Part shown: positions 60,280 to 64,000 of the stretch, piece after piece
How the letters are laid out: each line of letters starts with the position of its first letter
How positions within the stretch are numbered: the stretch's first letter is position 1
Source of the DNA: G963666535 sp963666535
GTDB taxonomy: Bacteria; Bacillota; Clostridia; Oscillospirales; Oscillospiraceae
Length of the DNA stretch: 64,000 nt
Reading direction: 5' to 3'
NCBI GenBank assembly: GCA_963666535.1
Contig: OY762913.1
Coordinates: forward strand, 1,736,001 to 1,800,000
Translations under genes and position numbers: made by a program
Notes under the pieces: model-generated
What the model was told of the DNA's origin: nothing
Seen by the model: the letters and a program-made list of their open reading frames with translations, nothing else
Databases searched by the model: none

Positions 60280-62231
60280 GGCTGGAGCTGGCGAAATCCG
60301 CCGGTTTTTGCTATGGTGTTCAACGCGCCATTGAGCTGGCGGAGCGAGAGGCGGCATCCGGACGCGCTTGCGTGATGCTCGGACCCATTATCCATAACGA
60401 GGACGCAATCGCGCGTTTGGCACAGCAGGGAATTGCCTGTGTGGAACAGATCACTTCTATCCCGCCGGATACCGCTGTTATCATCCGATCTCACGGAGAA
60501 TGCCGCGCCGTTTATCAGCAGTTGGGTGCGCGGGGGATCCGTATTTTGGACGCGACCTGCCCCAATGTGACGCGAATTCATGAGTTGGTTGCGAAAGCAG
60601 AAGCTGCGGGCAGACAGCCTGTCATTATTGGCACCCGGGATCACCCGGAGGTGCTGGCTATCGCGGGTTGGTGCAGCAGCCCCGTGGTGCTGGAGGACGC
60701 CGAAGAGTTGGAGCAATGGCTCAACGAAGATCCTGCCCGGCGGATTCACCCACTGACCTTTGTATCTCAGACTACGTCAACAAGAAAAATTTGGGAGTCC
60801 TGCGTTGAAAAAGCAAAAAAAGAGTGTACAAACATTGAAATGTTTGATACAATATGTGGAGCTACCTCCAGACGGCAGCGGGAAGCGCAGGAATTGGCAG
60901 CCCGTTGCGACGCGATGATTGTCATCGGGTCACCGTACAGTTCCAATACAAAACGACTGGCACAGCTGTGTCGGGAACACTGCCCGATTGTTTGTCAAAT
61001 CCAGCGGGCAGGCGAACTGAATTTGGAATTGTTCCACGGTCTGGATTCTGTTGGTATCACGGCGGGGGCCTCGGCTCCGGCGTGGATAATAAAGGAGGTC
61101 TATAACAAAATGAGTGAAGAAATTATGGAGATCGAAGAATCCTTCGCTGAATTGCTGGAGAAATCGATCAAAACTTTAAATACGGGGGATAAGGTTACTG
61201 GCGTAGTCACTGGTATTACGTCTACTGAGATTTATGTCGATCTTGGCACGAAGCATGCCGGTTATCTGTCGATCAGTGAATTGACCGACGATCCCACCGT
61301 AAAGGTGGAGGATATTGTCAAGGTTGGCGACGAGATTGAGACCTATGTCATGCGCGTCAACGATCAGGAGGGTGTTGTCACCCTGTCCAAGAAGCGCCTT
61401 GACACCGTCAAGAGCTGGGAAGATATCGAGGTTGCCAACACCGAGAAGACCCCTGTGGAAGGGATCGTGACTGAGGAGAATAAGGGCGGCGTGGTTGTAT
61501 CCGTAAAAGGTGTGCGCGTGTTCGTCCCCGCCTCTCAGACAGGTCTGGGCCGTGATGTGCCCATGACCGAACTGATGAAGAAGAAAGTTAAAATCAGAAT
61601 CACTGAGGTCAATCGTGCCCGTCGTCGTGTGGTCGGCTCCATCCGTGCCCTGCAGTTTGAGGAGCGTAATGCCGCAGCTGAAAAGGTGTGGGTCGACATC
61701 GAGGCTGGCAAGCACTATACCGGCGTGATTAAGTCCCTGACTTCTTACGGCGCATTCGTCGATATCGGCGGAGTAGATGGCATGGTTCACATTTCCGAGC
61801 TGTCATGGAGTCGCGTTAAGCATCCCTCCGAGGTTGTCAGCATCGGCGACACTGTGGAAGTTTATGTAATTTCCGTTGATAAGGAGAAAAAGAAGATCTC
61901 TCTCGGTATGAAAGATCACAGTCAGAATCCTTGGGCTGTGTTTACCGAAAAGTATGCCGTTGGCGACACGGCACAGGTTAAGGTGGTCAAGCTGATGACC
62001 TTCGGCGCGTTCGCCGAGATCGTTCCCGGCGTGGACGGCCTAATCCACATTTCTCAGATTGCCGATCGCCGCATTGACAAGCCAGGCGATGTCCTCGCTG
62101 AGGGGCAGACCGTGGAAGCAAAAATCACTGCCATTGATGAGGAGAACAAAAAGGTGTCTCTGTCCATCCGTGCTCTGCTCGAACCAGAAACCAGTGACGA
62201 GGCCAATTCTGCTGACGCATCTGCCGAGTAA
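60276..62231 (+). CDS. ispH-rpsA: IspH-ribosomal protein S1 fusion
   Basis: 651 residues. Residues 1-275 are IspH (HMBPP reductase, the final enzyme of the MEP pathway) with cluster cysteines C12 (FCYGV), C95 (ATCPNV) and C194 (TICGATS). From about 279 on there are four S1 (OB) RNA-binding repeats (DKVTGVVTGITSTEIYVDLG, TPVEGIVTEENKGGVVVSVK, HYTGVIKSLTSYGAFVDIGG, DTAQVKVVKLMTFGAFAEIV). This fusion is known in Clostridia. AAAGGAGG at 61091 before an in-frame ATG (61110, Met279) could start a separate S1 protein of 373 residues. Confidence 0.95.
   Translation: MRLELAKSAGFCYGVQRAIELAEREAASGRACVMLGPIIHNEDAIARLAQQGIACVEQITSIPPDTAVIIRSHGECRAVYQQLGARGIRILDATCPNVTRIHELVAKAEAAGRQPVIIGTRDHPEVLAIAGWCSSPVVLEDAEELEQWLNEDPARRIHPLTFVSQTTSTRKIWESCVEKAKKECTNIEMFDTICGATSRRQREAQELAARCDAMIVIGSPYSSNTKRLAQLCREHCPIVCQIQRAGELNLELFHGLDSVGITAGASAPAWIIKEVYNKMSEEIMEIEESFAELLEKSIKTLNTGDKVTGVVTGITSTEIYVDLGTKHAGYLSISELTDDPTVKVEDIVKVGDEIETYVMRVNDQEGVVTLSKKRLDTVKSWEDIEVANTEKTPVEGIVTEENKGGVVVSVKGVRVFVPASQTGLGRDVPMTELMKKKVKIRITEVNRARRRVVGSIRALQFEERNAAAEKVWVDIEAGKHYTGVIKSLTSYGAFVDIGGVDGMVHISELSWSRVKHPSEVVSIGDTVEVYVISVDKEKKKISLGMKDHSQNPWAVFTEKYAVGDTAQVKVVKLMTFGAFAEIVPGVDGLIHISQIADRRIDKPGDVLAEGQTVEAKITAIDEENKKVSLSIRALLEPETSDEANSADASAE
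61091..61112 (+). promoter_or_regulatory. Internal ribosome-binding site and in-frame ATG within ispH-rpsA
   Basis: AAAGGAGG at 61091-61098 is followed 11 bases later by ATG at 61110, in the same frame as the fusion, exactly at the IspH/S1 junction. It is one of the better ribosome sites in the window, and its context matches the start of a free S1 gene. Confidence 0.7.
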
Positions 62232-62242
62232 ATATTTGATGG

Positions 62243-62284
62243 AAAGCCGCCTTGCATTCTAACGGAATGCAAGGCGGCTTTTTC
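62243..62284 (+). terminator. Rho-independent terminator of ispH-rpsA
   Basis: AAAGCCGCCTTGCATTC / GAATGCAAGGCGGCTTT with loop TAACG (approximately), then T run. Confidence 0.95.
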
Positions 62285-62301
62285 CTGTCATGAAATAAAA
62301 C

Positions 62302-62330
62302 TTGCAATTCCGTGCAAAATGCGCTATAAT
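62302..62330 (+). promoter_or_regulatory. Sigma-70 promoter of the carD gene
   Basis: TTGCAA at 62302-62307 and TATAAT at 62325-62330, 17-base spacer. Strong match. Confidence 0.8.
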
Positions 62331-62368
62331 AAATCTGAGATAATATGCAACTGAAGGAGGTGTGGGTC

Positions 62369-62845
62369 GTGTTTCAAATCGGGGATAAAATTGTCCATCC
62401 CATGCACGGAGCCGGGGTTATTGATAGCATCGTGCAAAAAAAAGTAAACGGAGTGGTACGGGAATACTATATCCTGAAACTGCCTGTGGGTTCCATGCTG
62501 GTCATGATCCCCACCGAAAACAGCGCGGAGATTGGCGTCCGGCCGGTGGTCGATGGGCTCAGGGCTGATGAAATCATTGCGTCCATCACGGATATGGAGG
62601 TCGATACCACACAGAACTGGAATCGACGATATCGTGAAAATATGGAGCGATTAAAAAGTGGCAATTTGATTGAGGTCGCCCGGGTAGTCAAGGGGCTGAT
62701 GTTGCGGGACGGAGAGCGGGGGCTTTCCACAGGGGAGCGAAAAATGCTCCATTCCGCGAAGCAAATCTTAATTTCCGAGATTGTGCTTTCTCAAAATACC
62801 AGCTATGAAGCGGTGGAAGCGCGCATCACGAAAGCGCTGGCATAA
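62369..62845 (+). CDS. CarD-family transcriptional regulator
   Basis: 158 residues from GTG 62369, with AAGGAGG 8 bases before. N-terminal RNA-polymerase-interaction domain (FQIGDKIVHPMHGAGVIDSI, ILKLPVGSMLVMIP, similar to the TRCF RID) and a helical C-terminal domain (NWNRRYRENMERLKSGNLIE, GERGLSTGERKML). Such proteins bind the RNA polymerase beta subunit and help open promoters. A hairpin terminator follows. Confidence 0.9.
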   Translation: MFQIGDKIVHPMHGAGVIDSIVQKKVNGVVREYYILKLPVGSMLVMIPTENSAEIGVRPVVDGLRADEIIASITDMEVDTTQNWNRRYRENMERLKSGNLIEVARVVKGLMLRDGERGLSTGERKMLHSAKQILISEIVLSQNTSYEAVEARITKALA

Positions 62846-62853
62846 TATAAGTG

Positions 62854-62883
62854 AAAAGGAGCCTTTTTTGGCTCCTTTTTTGT
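62854..62883 (+). terminator. Rho-independent terminator of carD
   Basis: AAAAGGAGCC / GGCTCCTTTT around TTTTTT, then a further T run. It is only about 20 bases before the ispD start, so some read-through may feed ispD. Confidence 0.85.
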
Positions 62884-62902
62884 CATGAAAGGGGAAAGTC
62901 AA

Positions 62903-63640
62903 ATGGCGGCTTTTTGGAAACGCTTTCTTGGTGGCAGCAAAGATGTCTCCGCAGACTTTTGTACGGCGGTTCTGGTGGCTGCCGGTTCCTCCTCCAGAAT
63001 GAACGGCTTGGATAAACTATTCTGTGAATTGCAGGGAGAGCCGGTGCTGGCCTACACCTTACGAGCCCTGAACGATTGCCCCCTGATTGACGAAATTGTG
63101 GTGGTGACCCGGGCGGAGTCCCTTGTGCCTGTCAGCAATTTATGCAAAAGCAGCGGGGCCGATAAGGTAACGCGTGTTGTGGTGGGCGGGGATACTCGCA
63201 CACAGTCCGCACTGAGCGGTATACGCGAGGCGAATGAGGAAGCCACGCTCATTGCCATTCACGATGGAGCCAGGCCCTTTGTCTCTCAGCAGGTGCTGGA
63301 GGCCGTGATTAGAAGTGCTGCCGAGACGGGAGCCGCCGCACCAGCTGTCGCAGTGAAGGATACTATTAAGCGAGTGGAGAACGGGCTGGTGACACAGACC
63401 CTTCCGCGGGAGGAACTGCGCGCAGTGCAGACGCCGCAGGTGTTTGAAGCGTCGCTGATTCGGGCGGCGCTGCAGAAGGCACTGGATGACAAGGCAGACG
63501 TTACCGATGACTGTGCCGCTGTGGAGCGGATTGGCATGAAGGTTACCCTGACGCAGGGGGCTGCGGAAAACTTTAAGATCACAACACCAACGGATCTTTT
63601 ACTGGCAAATGGACTGCTGGAGGGGGATGAGATTCTGTGA
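62903..63640 (+). CDS. ispD: 2-C-methyl-D-erythritol 4-phosphate cytidylyltransferase
   Basis: 245 residues from ATG 62903 (AAAGGGGAAAG; an ATG at 62885 is possible). It has an extra 25-residue N-terminal extension. Nucleotide site AVLVAAGSSSRMNGLDKLF, VVVGGDTRTQSALSGI, HDGARPFVS and AVKDTIKRV. Third enzyme of the MEP isoprenoid pathway; ispF follows with overlapping start. Confidence 0.95.
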   Translation: MAAFWKRFLGGSKDVSADFCTAVLVAAGSSSRMNGLDKLFCELQGEPVLAYTLRALNDCPLIDEIVVVTRAESLVPVSNLCKSSGADKVTRVVVGGDTRTQSALSGIREANEEATLIAIHDGARPFVSQQVLEAVIRSAAETGAAAPAVAVKDTIKRVENGLVTQTLPREELRAVQTPQVFEASLIRAALQKALDDKADVTDDCAAVERIGMKVTLTQGAAENFKITTPTDLLLANGLLEGDEIL

Positions 63641-64000
63641 GGATTGGACATGGATATGATGTGCACCGGCTGGTGCCGGATAGAAAGCTGATCATAGGCG
63701 GGGTGCTGATTCCGTATGAACTTGGGCTTCTGGGTCATTCTGACGCTGATGTACTTACCCATGCGCTGATGGATTCCCTTTTAGGCGCTGCCGGACTTGG
63801 TGATATCGGCCACGCATTTCCTGACAATGACCCAGCATACGATGGCATATCCAGTTTGCTTCTGCTAGAAAAGGTGATGCAGCGGCTGAAGAAAGATGGG
63901 TGGTATGTGGGGAATGCAGACATCACCGTGATTGCCCAGCGCCCGAAGCTCGCGCCCTATCTGCCGGAAATGCGAACCATGGTGGCTGACGCGATGTGCG
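63637..64000 (+). CDS. ispF: 2-C-methyl-D-erythritol 2,4-cyclodiphosphate synthase, 3' truncated by window
   Basis: GTG 63637 overlaps the ispD stop (GTGA). 121 residues are visible of about 155. Metal site D and H in RIGHGYDVHRL, LLGHSDADVLTHALMDSLLG and GDIGHAFPDNDP (zinc and Mg ligands) are all present. It forms the ring in the MEP pathway. The C-terminal part lies outside. Confidence 0.95.
   Translation, partial: MRIGHGYDVHRLVPDRKLIIGGVLIPYELGLLGHSDADVLTHALMDSLLGAAGLGDIGHAFPDNDPAYDGISSLLLLEKVMQRLKKDGWYVGNADITVIAQRPKLAPYLPEMRTMVADAMC

Noticed and set aside
63286..63762. 158-codon minus-strand frame over ispD/ispF
   Set aside because: It is antisense to two clear isoprenoid genes and has Ser/Ala-rich shadow composition.

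Overview
The window looks like part of the chromosome of an anaerobic, spore-forming Clostridia bacterium, probably of the Oscillospiraceae group. The evidence is: oxygen-sensitive glycyl radical enzymes; sporulation proteins (a SpoIVFA/SpoIVFB-like pair and two GerW/YtfJ-type proteins); an IspH-ribosomal S1 fusion typical of Clostridia; strong AGGAGG ribosome sites with frequent TTG/GTG starts; and moderate G+C in the housekeeping blocks. No rRNA operon or CRISPR array is visible. The species assignment is inference only.

Layout. 1-2007: end of an ABC-2 type exporter operon with its TetR regulator. 2194-2442: decayed XRE regulator. 2473-6537: LysR regulator, pyruvate formate-lyase and its activase, closed by a strong terminator. 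6652-18768: an accessory catabolic region. On the minus strand it has a metallo-beta-lactamase-fold hydrolase, an FAD oxidoreductase and a PucR regulator; on the plus strand an SDR dehydrogenase, a zinc alcohol dehydrogenase, both aconitase X subunits, a three-part TRAP transporter and a UroD-family protein. 18826-20304: mobile-element remains (an IS30 transposase whose N-terminal half is inverted, and a VirB4-like conjugation fragment). 20420-24963: thiamine locus with three TPP riboswitches (two in tandem before thiDC, one before thiM-binding protein-thiE). 25483-32334: two large glycyl radical enzymes, one activase and a VOC protein. 32446-37081: AT-rich region with tRNA-Pro, a tRNA-Pro remnant, small and degraded genes, a DUF2935 protein and a DUF2953-GerW fusion.

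37181-64000 is dense housekeeping sequence, all on the plus strand: spoIVFA/B-like, rplS, rbgA, rnhB, yraN, a dipeptidase, thrC, a phosphoesterase, tig, clpP, clpX, lon, ysxC, an M50 protease, scpA, scpB, DUF2953, gerW, a D,D-carboxypeptidase, a pseudouridine synthase, an RpiR regulator, an HI0933-type flavoprotein, cmk, plsC, ispH-rpsA, carD, ispD and the start of ispF.

The most noteworthy structures are: (1) a pair of about 250-bp repeats (8736-9001 and 47961-48206) that keep a series of hairpins even where stem sequences differ; (2) twin glycyl radical enzymes with the same four-cysteine insert exactly 33 residues after the catalytic cysteine; (3) the aconitase X/TRAP/UroD cluster, whose substrate is not evident; (4) DUF2953 and GerW occurring both as adjacent genes and as one fused gene; (5) a ribosome site inside ispH-rpsA that could release free S1.
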